A DNA stretch of 64,000 bases from Halorussus vallis (lineage in GTDB: Archaea; Halobacteriota; Halobacteria; Halobacteriales; Haladaptataceae). Below the pieces are notes generated by a model. It ran no database searches. It was not told the origin of the DNA and saw nothing but the letters and a program-made list of their open reading frames with translations. Shown piece by piece: positions 14,938-24,765 of this stretch. The position numbers were made by a program, and so were the translations under genes. Where the stretch lies: assembly GCF_024138165.1 (NCBI RefSeq), contig NZ_CP100000.1, positions 3,534,001 to 3,598,000 on the forward strand, read 5' to 3'. The stretch's first letter is position 1, and every line of letters starts with the position of its first letter.

Positions 14938-16137
14938 ATGGGCGGGCTGTTCAGCGACGTCACCGACACGATATTCCTCAACAAGAAGGTTCTCGACGAG
15001 GAGTACCAACCGGACGAGATCCTCGAACGCGAAGACGAGATAGACGAGTACAAGTCGGCGTTCAAGGACGTGCTCTTCGGCCGGAACCCCTCGAACGTCA
15101 TGCTCTACGGGAAGGCGGGCGTGGGAAAGACCGCGGTCACGCGGTACGTCCTCGACGAACTGAAGACCGAAACCGACCAGCGGGAGGAGGCCGACGAACT
15201 CTACGTCCACCGCCACAACTGCAACGGCGACACCATGTTCAGCGCCGTCCGGACCCTGGTGAACGGGCTCCTCCCCGAGGACAGCGCCAAGTTCCCCAAG
15301 AAGGGCCTCTCTCGGGCCGACGCCTTGGAGGAGTTCTACGTCCAACTCGAACGACTCGGCGGGACGCACCTCGTCGTCCTCGACGAAATCGACCACCTCC
15401 AGGACGCGAACGAACTCCTCTACGAACTCCCCAGGGCGCGCGCGAACGACTACATCTCGAACGCCCGCATCGGCATCATCGGCATCAGCAACAACTACAC
15501 CTTCCGCCAGCGCCTCTCGGCGAAGGTTCAGGACGCGCTCAAGGAGGAGGAGATCTCGTTCAGCACTTACGACGCCAACGAACTCCGGGCCATCCTCCAC
15601 AACCGCGCGGAGAAGGCGCTCTCGGACGACAGCTACTCCGACAGCGCAATCGCGAAAGCCGCAGCGGTCGCCGGCCGCGACACCGGGAGCGCCCGCCAGG
15701 CCATCGACCTCCTGCGGAAGGGCGCCGAAATCGCCGAGGAGAACGGCGAACCCATGGTCGAGGACGACCACATCGAACTCGCCCGCGAGGCCGTCAAGCG
15801 CGGCCGGCTTCAGGACAAGATCGAAGACCAGTCGCTCCACGCCAGACTGGTCCTGGAAGCGGTCGCCCAACTCGACCACGTCGGCGAGACGCCCGCCCGC
15901 TCGAAGGAGATAATGAAGACCTACCGCCGGGTCACCGCCAAGCGCGCCGAGGAACCGCTGACGACGCTCAAGAGCATCCAGAACCACCTCAGCGACCTCT
16001 ACATGCTCGGGTTCCTCCTCCGAAGCGAGGAGAACGAGGGCCGGAAGGGCGGGTCGTACCACGAGTACGACCTCGACATGGACGCCGACGTCGTCTTCGA
16101 AGTCTGTGACGAACTCGACGAGGAAGACGCCGTCTGA
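14938..16137 (+). CDS. orc1: Orc1/Cdc6 replication initiator
   Basis: The 399-residue initiator has an AAA+ domain with Walker A GKAGVGKT (58-65), Walker B VVLDEID (146-152) and sensor-1 GISNN (182-186). Its C-terminal winged-helix region contains SIQNHLSDLYMLGFLLRSEE. It binds origin repeats and loads the MCM helicase. The IGS-type lid and arginine region lie between (about 230-290). The TATA box at 14900-14907 and the methionine at 14938 (MGGLFSDV) define the start; an earlier in-frame ATG at 14863 precedes the promoter and is rejected. The neighbouring repeats strongly suggest it serves this origin. Haloarchaea carry many Orc paralogues; which number this is cannot be said. Confidence 0.93.
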   Translation: MGGLFSDVTDTIFLNKKVLDEEYQPDEILEREDEIDEYKSAFKDVLFGRNPSNVMLYGKAGVGKTAVTRYVLDELKTETDQREEADELYVHRHNCNGDTMFSAVRTLVNGLLPEDSAKFPKKGLSRADALEEFYVQLERLGGTHLVVLDEIDHLQDANELLYELPRARANDYISNARIGIIGISNNYTFRQRLSAKVQDALKEEEISFSTYDANELRAILHNRAEKALSDDSYSDSAIAKAAAVAGRDTGSARQAIDLLRKGAEIAEENGEPMVEDDHIELAREAVKRGRLQDKIEDQSLHARLVLEAVAQLDHVGETPARSKEIMKTYRRVTAKRAEEPLTTLKSIQNHLSDLYMLGFLLRSEENEGRKGGSYHEYDLDMDADVVFEVCDELDEEDAV

Positions 16138-16447
16138 CGGTGCCTCACGGGGGGCTGACGGTGCTCCCGCCGGGGGCTAATGATGCTCCGGCGGGGAACC
16201 GTCTTCACGCTCCCGCGACGGAAACTCGACTCCGAAGGACCCCAACGCGACCCTCTCCCCGGAACGACCCAACTCGGCCCTCTCCCGGTGGCGTCTCACC
16301 TCCGACGAAGTACCTCCTCTGACGAAGTACCGCCTGCGACAGAGAACCTGCCCGAACGTTCCTGAACATTTACCTGTTTGTCCGGTATACTCGAAATTAA
16401 AGGTGGGCGAGTGCGTTGTACCGAGACGATACGGAGACACCAAGACG
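16138..16447. other. 310-nt noncoding stretch after orc1
   Basis: No gene is visible. It contains short C/G-rich repeats (GGTGCTCC-like near 16140-16200, CTCTGACGAAGTAC twice near 16320-16335) and a possible TATA-like AAATTAAAG at about 16394-16402 for the small winged-helix gene. Confidence 0.5.
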
Positions 16448-16708
16448 ATGGAAGACGGACCCGAACGCGATTTCGACTGGCTGACCCGGTCGGACGTCGC
16501 GATACTGCGCGACCTCTCCGCGGACGGCCCCGACTACATTCCGCTGGTCGCCAACCGAATCGGCATCCACCTCAAGCACGTCGAGAGCCGCTGTACCGTG
16601 CTCCTCGAACGGGGATTGATAGAGCAAACCACCGACGAAGTCATCTACCGCCTCACCGAAGACGGCGAGCAGTGTCTGCGCGCGCGCTCCGACGACGAGG
16701 CCACGTGA
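16448..16708 (+). CDS. Small winged-helix protein, PhiH1-repressor-like
   Basis: The 86-residue protein is a single winged helix-turn-helix: FDWLTRSDVAILRDL, then VANRIGIHLKHVESRCTVLLERGLIE as the recognition region, then VIYRLTEDGEQCL as the wing. It resembles small haloarchaeal regulators related to the repressor of virus PhiH. It probably binds DNA as a dimer; its target is unknown. The ATG at 16448 starts the conserved domain; the frame is open from 16403 but lacks a better start. It lies between the initiator gene and a sensor kinase. Confidence 0.75.
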   Translation: MEDGPERDFDWLTRSDVAILRDLSADGPDYIPLVANRIGIHLKHVESRCTVLLERGLIEQTTDEVIYRLTEDGEQCLRARSDDEAT

Positions 16709-16738
16709 CCCCGACCGCGGTTCCGTCCGACTTCACGT

Positions 16739-16828
16739 TTTCTCCAGACCGCACGCTTTCCCCCAACCGCACGCTCTCCCCCGACCGTACGCTTTCTCCC
16801 GACCACACCCTCTCCCCCGACCGCATTT
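16739..16828 (+). repeat. Five tandem copies of a degenerate 18-bp C-rich repeat
   Basis: Units of the type TCTCCCCCGACCGCACGC run head to tail at 16739, 16757, 16775, 16793 and 16811. The tract lies in the 192-nt gap between the small winged-helix gene and the histidine kinase. Coding potential is doubtful: one frame would read a repeating LSPDRT peptide without a convincing gene around it. Confidence 0.8.
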
Positions 16829-16900
16829 CGCATCCGACCCCCGGTGGCGGGTACGATTCAACGAGAAGGCTTTACCGACGCGCACCTGATTACTGACATA

Positions 16901-19264
16901 ATGGAACCGTCCCGCGAGGCGAACGCGGAACTCCGAACGCGCGTCCGTCAGCAGGAGGTCGTCGCCGAACTCGGTCAGCGGGCGCTCGAGACTGGCGAAC
17001 TCGACCGGCTGATGCACGACGCCGCGGTCGCCGTGTCTCGGACGCTCGAAACCGACTACGCCGCCGTCCTCGAACTCTCTCCGGCCGGCGACGAAGCGGT
17101 CCTCCGCGAGGGAGTGGGCTGGCGCGAAGGAACTGTCGGGACCGCGACCCGCTTCGCCGACGACTCGCACGTCGCCCGTGCGCGCGGCCGAACCGACCCG
17201 GTCATCGTCGACGACTTTCGCACCCACGAGGAGTTCTCTGCGTTCGGATTTCTCGACGGCCACGACGTCACCGGCGGTATCGCCGCGCGAATCGGCTCCT
17301 CGGACGACCCCTGGGGCGTACTGGGCGTCTACGCGACGGACCGGCGCTCGTTCACCGAGAACGACGCCACCTTCGTCCGGAGCGTCGCGAACGTCCTGGC
17401 GTCGGCCATCGAAAACGAACGGACCCAGAGCGAACTCGAAGAGATATACGGTCGCATCTCCGACGCGTTCTTCGCGCTCGACGAGGAGTGGCGGTTCACG
17501 TACCTCAACGAGCGCGCCCACGAGCTTATCAACCCCGAGGGGCGGACGCTGGTCGGCCGCAACGTCTGGGAGGAGTTCCCCGAAGCCATCGGCCGCAAGT
17601 TCAAGTCGAAGTACGAACACGCGATGTACGAACAGGAAACCGTCGCCTTCGAAGAGTACTATCCCGAGCCACTCGACGCGTGGTTCGAGGTGCGGGCCTA
17701 CCCCTCCGAGTCGGGGCTGTCGGTGTACTTCCGGGACGTCACCGACCGCCGCAAGCGCGAGCAACGACTCGAACGGAAGGAGCGCCAGTTCGAGGCGGTC
17801 TTCGAGGACCCGAACATCCTCGTGGGACTGCTCGACCCGAGCGGGAAGGTGCTGGACATCAACCAGACGGCGATGGAGTACATCGACGCCGACCTCGGGG
17901 CGGTGACCGGCGAACCGTTCTGGGAGACGCCGTGGTGGGGCGAGGGCGACGAGGGCGCCGACGTCAGGGAGTGGGTCGAGCGGGCGGCAGCCGGCGAGTA
18001 CGTCGACTTCGAGACGGACCTCACCCGCCCCGACGGTGAGGTGTACACGATCAACGGCGTGTTCAGACCGGTCACGAACGACGAGGGCGAGGTCGTCTCG
18101 GTGCTCGTCTCGGACCGCGACATCACCGAACGCCGCGAGTACGAACGTCAACTCGAACAGAGCGAGCAGCGCTACCGCACGCTGGCGGAGTCGTTCCCGA
18201 ACGGTATCGTCACGCTGTTCGACGAAGACCTGCGGTACACGCTCGCGGCGGGCCGAGCGTTCGAGACGCTCCCGGTTTCCCGCGACGACCTCGAGGACCG
18301 GACGCCCCGCGAGGCGTGGGGCGAGGAGGTCGCCGACGCCCTCGAACCGGCGCTGCGGGACGCCCTCGACGGCGAGGAGACCGCGGTGGAGGTCACGTAC
18401 GTCGACCGCGAGTGGATCATCTACGTGGTACCGATTACTGACGAGGACGGGGACGTCTTCGGCGGGATGACGATGGCCCAGGACATCACCGAGCGCAAGG
18501 AGTACCGCCGCCGACTCGAAGAGACGGTCGAGAAACTCGAGGAGTCCAACGAGCGCCTCGAATCGTTCGCCAGCATGCTCGCCCACGAACTCCGCAACCC
18601 CGTCACCATCGGCCAGATATACGGCCGACAACTGCCGGACGAGTCCGACTCGGAGGCCGTCGAGTACGTCACCGAGGCGTTCGACCGCATCGAGGACATG
18701 ATCGACGTCCTGCTGGTGTTGGCCAGGGGTCGCAAGGCCCTCGGCGAGCGGACTCCCGTGGACCTCGCGGCGGCGGCGCGCGAGGCGTGGGAGGACCTGG
18801 ACACCGACGACGCGACGCTCGACGTCACCGTCGACGGCAAGATACAGGCCGACGAGACGTACATCCGCCACCTGTTCAAGAACCTGTTCGAGAACGCAGT
18901 GAAACACGGCGGCCCCGGGGTCGGCGTCACGGTCGGCGACCTGCCGGACGACTCCGCGGGCGAAGACTCGACGGACGAGTCCGTCGGCGTCTCGGCCGAG
19001 TCGAGCGAGGACGAGGCTCGGCAGGGAGCGAGGCGGACTGCCGGCGGCTTCTACGTCGAAGACGACGGCGACGGCATCTCGGCCGACTATCTGGAGTCGG
19101 TCTTCGAGGTGGGCTACACGACCGCCGCCGGCGAAGGAGGCACGGGCCTCGGCCTGGCGTTCGTCCGGGAGTTGGCCGAGACCTACGAGTGGGACTGTCG
19201 AGTGACCGAGGGCGAGGCGGGCGGCGCGCGCTTCGAGTTCACGGGAATTCGGAACGCGGAGTGA
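16901..19264 (+). CDS. Sensor histidine kinase, GAF-PAS-PAS-PAS-HisKA-HATPase
   Basis: The 787-residue soluble kinase lacks membrane segments. In order: a GAF domain (about 10-160), three PAS domains (about 170-290, 295-420 and 425-540) ending in DITER-type motifs, a dimerisation domain with the phosphorylated His562 in MLAHELRNPV, and an ATP-binding domain with NLFENAVKHGG, DDGDGI and GGTGLGLAF. A Ser/Asp/Glu-rich insertion separates the N box from the rest (about 685-715). It should sense a cytoplasmic signal. No response regulator gene is adjacent, as is common in haloarchaea. A CTTTACC box about 28 nt upstream supports the ATG at 16901 over that at 16844. Confidence 0.88.
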   Translation: MEPSREANAELRTRVRQQEVVAELGQRALETGELDRLMHDAAVAVSRTLETDYAAVLELSPAGDEAVLREGVGWREGTVGTATRFADDSHVARARGRTDPVIVDDFRTHEEFSAFGFLDGHDVTGGIAARIGSSDDPWGVLGVYATDRRSFTENDATFVRSVANVLASAIENERTQSELEEIYGRISDAFFALDEEWRFTYLNERAHELINPEGRTLVGRNVWEEFPEAIGRKFKSKYEHAMYEQETVAFEEYYPEPLDAWFEVRAYPSESGLSVYFRDVTDRRKREQRLERKERQFEAVFEDPNILVGLLDPSGKVLDINQTAMEYIDADLGAVTGEPFWETPWWGEGDEGADVREWVERAAAGEYVDFETDLTRPDGEVYTINGVFRPVTNDEGEVVSVLVSDRDITERREYERQLEQSEQRYRTLAESFPNGIVTLFDEDLRYTLAAGRAFETLPVSRDDLEDRTPREAWGEEVADALEPALRDALDGEETAVEVTYVDREWIIYVVPITDEDGDVFGGMTMAQDITERKEYRRRLEETVEKLEESNERLESFASMLAHELRNPVTIGQIYGRQLPDESDSEAVEYVTEAFDRIEDMIDVLLVLARGRKALGERTPVDLAAAAREAWEDLDTDDATLDVTVDGKIQADETYIRHLFKNLFENAVKHGGPGVGVTVGDLPDDSAGEDSTDESVGVSAESSEDEARQGARRTAGGFYVEDDGDGISADYLESVFEVGYTTAAGEGGTGLGLAFVRELAETYEWDCRVTEGEAGGARFEFTGIRNAE

Positions 19265-19277
19265 CGCAACCGGAAAT

Positions 19278-19318
19278 CGCGGTCGGGTTTCGACGCGTGG
19301 CGTCGAAACCCGACCGCG
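19278..19318. terminator. Perfect 19-bp-arm hairpin between convergent genes
   Basis: Arms 19278-19296 and 19300-19318 are exact reverse complements around GTG, 14 nt after the kinase stop and 50 nt before the end of the convergent acetyltransferase gene. A pyrimidine-rich run (CTCCTCTCC) follows. Bidirectional terminator is the simplest reading. Confidence 0.7.
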
Positions 19319-19367
19319 ACTCCTCTCCGACCGCACTCCTTCTCCGCCGACGCCCCGCCGTTTTCTG

Positions 19368-19922
19368 CTACGACTCCGCCGCCCACTCGTCACGTAGCAG
19401 GCCGTACATGTACGCGTCGTGGTAGTCGCCGCGGAACCACGTCGCCTCCCGCATGGTCCCTTCGCGCTCGAAGCCCAGCGACTCCAGCAGACCGACCGAG
19501 GCGTCGTTGAAACTCCCGACGTGGGCGGTGAGTCGCCGGAGGTTCCGGTCCTCGAAGGCGTAGCGCACCAACCGGCCGGCGGCGTCCGAGCCGTACCCCC
19601 GTCCGTGGTGGTCGGGGGCGAACCAGTAGGCGAGTTCGGCGTCGCGCGACCGGTCCGTCTCGCTGGGACCGTACTTCGACATCGTCAGCGAAACCACGCC
19701 CAGCGGTTGGTCGCCGTCGCAGGCGAGACAGTGGACGCTCCCCTCGTCGCAGACGACGCTCTCGAAGAACTCCTCGGCCTGCGTGCGGTTCGTCGGATTC
19801 ACGTCGAGCGCGGGCCGCCACACGCGGGGGTCGTTCATGCACCGCCGGACGAACTCGACGTCCGATTCCTCAACCGGGTGGAGGGTGACTTCCTCGCCTT
19901 CCAAAAAGACCGGACCTGGCAT
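19368..19922 (-). CDS. GNAT acetyltransferase, RimJ/RimL type
   Basis: The 184-residue protein is a GCN5-related N-acetyltransferase. It starts LEGEEVTLHPVEESDVEFV (strand 1 and helix 1), has the acetyl-CoA-binding motif HHGRGYGSDA and a C-terminal GLLESLGFEREGTMREATWFRGDYHDAYMYGLL, the layout of RimJ/RimL protein N-acetyltransferases. The substrate (ribosomal protein N-terminus or another amine) is not known. It is convergent with the kinase and divergent from glutamate synthase. Confidence 0.85.
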   Translation of the reverse strand: MPGPVFLEGEEVTLHPVEESDVEFVRRCMNDPRVWRPALDVNPTNRTQAEEFFESVVCDEGSVHCLACDGDQPLGVVSLTMSKYGPSETDRSRDAELAYWFAPDHHGRGYGSDAAGRLVRYAFEDRNLRRLTAHVGSFNDASVGLLESLGFEREGTMREATWFRGDYHDAYMYGLLRDEWAAES

Positions 19923-20148
19923 ACGCCTCGTTCAGAACCGAGCGGCAAAACGCTGTGGTGGGTGTGACGGTCAGTAGCACGCGACCGGGATTCGTCGCGA
20001 AAACGGACACCGTTTTCCACCGAAATCCGTATCGCGCCGGCGGGAGAATCCGTATCTCTGTATGTTATATAAGGGCCCTAGTTTGGCATTAACACCTCCT
20101 TATTGATTCAGGGGTAGGCTCTTAAGACGGCATGCGCACGTTGCGCAC

Positions 20149-23100
20149 ATGACCGAGCACCCACGCCCGTCCGATTCGGGAGACCGACCTCTTCTCGCCG
20201 ACCCCGCCGACGACCGCTCGAACTGCGGCGTCGGCGTCGTCATGGACCTCGAAGGCGACGGAAGCCACGACGTACTGGCCGACGGCCTCGAACTGCTGGC
20301 CAACCTCGAACACCGCGGGACGACCGGCGCCGAGGAGAACACCGGCGACGGCGGCGGCGTCCTGCTCCAGACTCCCCACGAGTTCTTCGCCGCGGAGGTT
20401 CCGGACCTGCCCGCACCCGACGAGTACGCCGTCGGCGTCTTCTTTCTCCCGCAGGACCCCGGTGTGGCCGAGGAACTCCGGGGGCTCACCGAGGACGCGC
20501 TGGCCGACGACGGCCTCGACGTCTTCCACTGGCGGGCGGTCCCGACCGACAACTCGGACCTCGGCGAAACCGCCCTCGACTCCGAACCCGCGATGTGGCA
20601 GGCGTTCGTCCGGCCCGAGGCCGACCTCGATACCGAAACCTTCGACAGCAGGCTCTACGTCTCCCGGCGCTCGCTGGAGAAGGCGGTCGACGCCGCGGCG
20701 GCCGACGGGAGCCTCGACCCGGCCGCGGCCGACCGGTTCTACGTCTGCTCGCTCGACCGCCAGACGGTCGTCTACAAGGGACTGCTGAAGGGCGACCAAC
20801 TCGGCGGCTACTTCCCGGACCTGCGCGACGAGCGCGTGACGACCCGGTTCGCGATGGTCCACGCCCGCTTCTCGACCAACACGCTCGGCGCGTGGCACCT
20901 CGCCCACCCCTACCGGCGCATCGTCCACAACGGCGAGTTCAACACCTTCCGGGGGAACGTCAACTGGATGCGCGCCCGCGAGACGACCATCGAAACCGAC
21001 CGCTTCGACGCCGACCGGGTCACTCCGGTCGTCGCCGACCCCGAGGGTAGCGACACCGCCGCGGTGGACAACGCCGTGGAACTCCTCCTGCAGGGCGGCC
21101 GGGAACTGCCCCACGCGCTCCGGATGCTCGTCCCCGAGGCGTGGCGCGACGACGACCGGATGAGCGAGGCGCGCAGGGAGTTCTACGACTTCCACGCCTC
21201 GCTGGTCGAACCGTGGGACGGCCCCGCGCTGGTCGCCGCGACCGACGGCGAGCGCGTCGGCGCGGTGCTCGACCGCAACGGCCTGCGGCCCTGCCGGTAC
21301 GACGTGACCACCGACGGCCGCCTGATTCTCGCCAGCGAAATCGGCGCGCTCGACACGCCCGAGTCCGAAATCGAGGAACGCGGCCGCCTCGAACCCGGTC
21401 AGTTGTTCCTCGCCGACCCCGAACAAGGCCGGGTGGTGCCCGACGCCGAGGTGTTCGACGACCTCACCGACGAGAAGTACGGCGAGTGGGTCGAGCGCGA
21501 ACAGGTCGAACTCGACTCGTCCGGGACCGGCGCTGAGTCGCCCGAGACCGACGCGGAATCGACGGAAACTGGCGACGCCGACGCACCCGAGGTCGGCCTC
21601 CGCAACCTCCAGGCCGCCTTCGGCTACACCCACGACGAACTCGACGGCCTGCTCGAACCGATGGCGACCGCGGGCAAGGACCCCGTCGGGTCGATGGGCG
21701 ACGACACGCCCCTCTCCGTGCTGTCGGAGTTCAACCGCCCGCTGTTCTCGTACTTCAAGCAACTGTTCGCGCAGGTGTCGAACCCGCCCATCGACTACAT
21801 CCGCGAGGAGTGTGTCACCAGCCTGGAGAGTCGACTCGGCCGCCAGCGCAACCTGCTCGACGAGTCACCCGAACACGCCCGCCAACTGGTGCTCGATTCG
21901 CCGGTGCTGACCGACGCTGAAACCGCGGCGGTGAAGGACAGCGACCTGCCGACCGGGACGGTCGACGTCACGTACCCCGAAGACGGCGACCTCGAAGCCG
22001 CCGTCGAGCGCGTCCGCCGCGACGCCCGCGAAGCGGTCGAGTCGGGCGCCGAAATCGTCGTCCTCTCGGACCGCGCGGTCGGCGAGGACCGACTGGCGAT
22101 TCCGAGCCTGCTTGCTACCGGCGCGGTCCACCACCACCTCGTCCGCGAGGGCCTGCGGACCCGCGCCGGCCTCGTCGTCGAGTCGGGCGACCCCCGGACG
22201 GTCCATCACCTCGCGACGCTGGTCGGCTACGGCGCGGGCGCTGTCAACCCCTACCTCGCCCTCCGGTCGGTCGAGGACCTCGTGGCCGGTCCCGACGGGG
22301 CCGACGAGGCCGAGGCGGTCGACGCCTACGTGGGCGCGCTCGAAGACGGCCTGCTCAAGATCATGGCCAAGATGGGCATCTCGACGGTCGAGAGCTACCG
22401 CGGCGCCCAGATATTCGAGGCCGTGGGGCTGGACTCGGACTTCGTCGCCGAGTACTTCGAGGGCACCGAGAACCGCACCGAGGGCATCGGCGTCGACGAG
22501 ATCGAGGCCGACCTCCGCGAGCGCCACGCGACCGCCTTCTCGGAGGACCCCGAAATCGAGCGCCAAGGCGAGTTCGAGAACCGCTCGGACGGCATCCACC
22601 ACCAGTGGAACCCCCAGACGGTCGGGACGCTCCAGCAGGCGGTCAGGCAGGGCGACTACGAGAAGTACGGCGAGTTCGCCGAGGCCATCAACGACCAGAA
22701 CGAACAGCTACAGACCCTGCGGGGCCTACTCGAATTCGCCGACGAGGACCGCGAGTCGATTCTGATAGACGAGGTCGAACCGGTCGAGGACATCGTGAAG
22801 CGGTTCTCGACCGCCGCGATGAGCCTCGGGTCGCTGAGTCCTGAGGCCCACGAGAACAACTCGGTCGCGATGAACCGCCTCGGCGCGAAGTCCAACACCG
22901 GCGAGGGCGGCGAACCGCCCGAGCGGTTCGGCACCGAGCGCGAGTGCAACATCAAGCAGGTCGCCTCGGGTCGGTTCGGCGTCACCAGCGAGTACCTCTC
23001 GTCGGCCGATGAACTCCAGATAAAGATGGCCCAGGGTTCCAAGCCCGGCGAGGGCGGCCACCTCCCGGGGAGCAAGGTCAACGAGATGATCGCCCACGTC

Positions 23101-24732
23101 CGCCACGCCACGCCGGGCGTCGGCCTCATCTCGCCGCCGCCCCAGCACGACATCTACTCCATCGAGGATCTCAAGCAACTGGTCCACGACCTCAAATCCG
23201 CCAACCCCGACGCCGACGTCAACGTCAAACTGGTTTCGGAGGCCGGCATCGGCACCATCGCGGCGGGCGTCGCGAAGGCCAACGCCGACGTGGTCCACGT
23301 CTCGGGCCACTCCGGCGGCACCGGCGCGAGCCCGCGGACCTCCATCAAGCACGCGGGCCTGCCCTGGGAACTCGGCCTCGCGGAGGCCAACCAGATGCTC
23401 CGGGCGACCGGCCTGCGCTCGCGCATCAAGGTCACCGCCGACGGCGGGATGAAAACCGGCCGCGACGTCGCCGTCGCAGCCCTGCTGGGCGCCGAGGAGT
23501 ACAGCTTCGGCACCGCCAGCCTGGTCACCAGCGGCTGCGTGATGGCCCGCCAGTGCCACGAGAACACCTGCCCGGTCGGCGTGGCGACCCAGCGCGAGGA
23601 CCTGCGCAAGCGGTTCCCCGGCCAGCCCGACCACGTCGTCAACTACATGACGTTCATCGCGCAGGAACTCCGTGAAATCATGGCCGAACTCGGCTTCCGG
23701 ACGGTCGAGGAGATGGTCGGGCGAGTCGAGTGTCTCCGACAGCGCGACACCGACCATCCTCAGGCCCGGAACCTCGACCTCTCGTCGCTGCTGGCCGAAC
23801 CGGTCGACCACGACCCCGAGGCGCCCCAGCGCACCAAGACCCGCGAGCAGACCCACGAGATAGACGACCACCTCGACCGCTGGCTGCTCGAATCGGCCGG
23901 CGAGGCCATCGAGGACGGCTCGCCGGTGACCCTCGAAACCGGCGTGAGCAACGCGGACCGTGCGGTCGGCGCGATGCTCTCGAACCGCGTCTCGACCGAA
24001 CGCGGCGGCGAGGGCCTGCCCGACGGCACCGTCAGTTGCCGGTTCACCGGCACCGCGGGCCAGAGTTTCGGCGCGTTCCTCGCGCCCGGCATCGACTTCC
24101 ACCTCGCGGGCGCGGCAAACGACTACCTCGGCAAGGGGCTGTCGGGCGGCCGCATCGCGGTGGCGACGCCCCCCGAGGCGGCCTACGACCCCGCCGAGAA
24201 CGTTGTCGTCGGCAACGTCGCGCTCTACGGCGCGACCGGGGGCGAACTCTACGTCAACGGCCGGGCGGGCGAGCGCTTCGGCGTGCGCAACTCCGGCGCG
24301 AAGGCGGTCGTCGAGGGCGTCGGCGACCACGGCTGCGAGTACATGACCGGCGGCGTCGTCGCGGTGCTGGGCGACACAGGCAAGAACTTCGCGGCCGGGA
24401 TGAGCGGCGGCGTGGCGTACGTCCTCGACGAGTCCGGCGACTTCGGCGAGAAGGCCAACGCCGAGATGGTCACCCTCGACTCCTCGCTCTCGGAGCGCGA
24501 CGAGCGCGTCCTGCGCCGCCTCGTCGAGAACCACGCGGCCTACACCGGCAGCGAGACGGCCGAGGCTCTGCTGGCCGACTGGGAGGCCGCGCTCTCGCGG
24601 TTCGTGAAAGTGATGCCGGAGGCCTACGAGCGGGCCGTCACCGAGGAGGGCCGCGAGGACGTGCGCAACTCGCCGCCGCCGCGGGCGCGCGTCGAGGAAC
24701 CCGTCGGCGTCGTCCAGAGCGGCGCGGACTAA
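20149..24732 (+). CDS. gltB: Glutamate synthase, large subunit / ferredoxin-type
   Basis: The 1527-residue enzyme makes two glutamates from glutamine and 2-oxoglutarate. A 25-residue propeptide precedes Cys26 (NCGVGVV), the nucleophile of the class II amidotransferase domain (about 26-440). A Ser/Glu-rich insertion at about 458-482 looks haloarchaeal. The FMN/(beta-alpha)8 synthase domain follows, with the iron-sulfur cysteines C1130, C1136 and C1141 (CVMARQCHENTC), and the GXGXG structural domain ends the protein. No small subunit gene (gltD) is beside it, so ferredoxin is the likely electron donor. Upstream, TTATATAAGG at about 20064-20073 is a strong TATA box. Confidence 0.93.
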   Translation: MTEHPRPSDSGDRPLLADPADDRSNCGVGVVMDLEGDGSHDVLADGLELLANLEHRGTTGAEENTGDGGGVLLQTPHEFFAAEVPDLPAPDEYAVGVFFLPQDPGVAEELRGLTEDALADDGLDVFHWRAVPTDNSDLGETALDSEPAMWQAFVRPEADLDTETFDSRLYVSRRSLEKAVDAAAADGSLDPAAADRFYVCSLDRQTVVYKGLLKGDQLGGYFPDLRDERVTTRFAMVHARFSTNTLGAWHLAHPYRRIVHNGEFNTFRGNVNWMRARETTIETDRFDADRVTPVVADPEGSDTAAVDNAVELLLQGGRELPHALRMLVPEAWRDDDRMSEARREFYDFHASLVEPWDGPALVAATDGERVGAVLDRNGLRPCRYDVTTDGRLILASEIGALDTPESEIEERGRLEPGQLFLADPEQGRVVPDAEVFDDLTDEKYGEWVEREQVELDSSGTGAESPETDAESTETGDADAPEVGLRNLQAAFGYTHDELDGLLEPMATAGKDPVGSMGDDTPLSVLSEFNRPLFSYFKQLFAQVSNPPIDYIREECVTSLESRLGRQRNLLDESPEHARQLVLDSPVLTDAETAAVKDSDLPTGTVDVTYPEDGDLEAAVERVRRDAREAVESGAEIVVLSDRAVGEDRLAIPSLLATGAVHHHLVREGLRTRAGLVVESGDPRTVHHLATLVGYGAGAVNPYLALRSVEDLVAGPDGADEAEAVDAYVGALEDGLLKIMAKMGISTVESYRGAQIFEAVGLDSDFVAEYFEGTENRTEGIGVDEIEADLRERHATAFSEDPEIERQGEFENRSDGIHHQWNPQTVGTLQQAVRQGDYEKYGEFAEAINDQNEQLQTLRGLLEFADEDRESILIDEVEPVEDIVKRFSTAAMSLGSLSPEAHENNSVAMNRLGAKSNTGEGGEPPERFGTERECNIKQVASGRFGVTSEYLSSADELQIKMAQGSKPGEGGHLPGSKVNEMIAHVRHATPGVGLISPPPQHDIYSIEDLKQLVHDLKSANPDADVNVKLVSEAGIGTIAAGVAKANADVVHVSGHSGGTGASPRTSIKHAGLPWELGLAEANQMLRATGLRSRIKVTADGGMKTGRDVAVAALLGAEEYSFGTASLVTSGCVMARQCHENTCPVGVATQREDLRKRFPGQPDHVVNYMTFIAQELREIMAELGFRTVEEMVGRVECLRQRDTDHPQARNLDLSSLLAEPVDHDPEAPQRTKTREQTHEIDDHLDRWLLESAGEAIEDGSPVTLETGVSNADRAVGAMLSNRVSTERGGEGLPDGTVSCRFTGTAGQSFGAFLAPGIDFHLAGAANDYLGKGLSGGRIAVATPPEAAYDPAENVVVGNVALYGATGGELYVNGRAGERFGVRNSGAKAVVEGVGDHGCEYMTGGVVAVLGDTGKNFAAGMSGGVAYVLDESGDFGEKANAEMVTLDSSLSERDERVLRRLVENHAAYTGSETAEALLADWEAALSRFVKVMPEAYERAVTEEGREDVRNSPPPRARVEEPVGVVQSGAD

Positions 24733-24765
24733 GGTTCAAGTAGGAAGCCGGGACCAAGCCCCGGC

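Noticed and set aside
22726-24534. 600-codon frame antisense to the glutamate synthase gene
   Set aside because: It mirrors a well-recognised gene and has the Val/Ala/Leu/Arg-rich composition of an antisense shadow.
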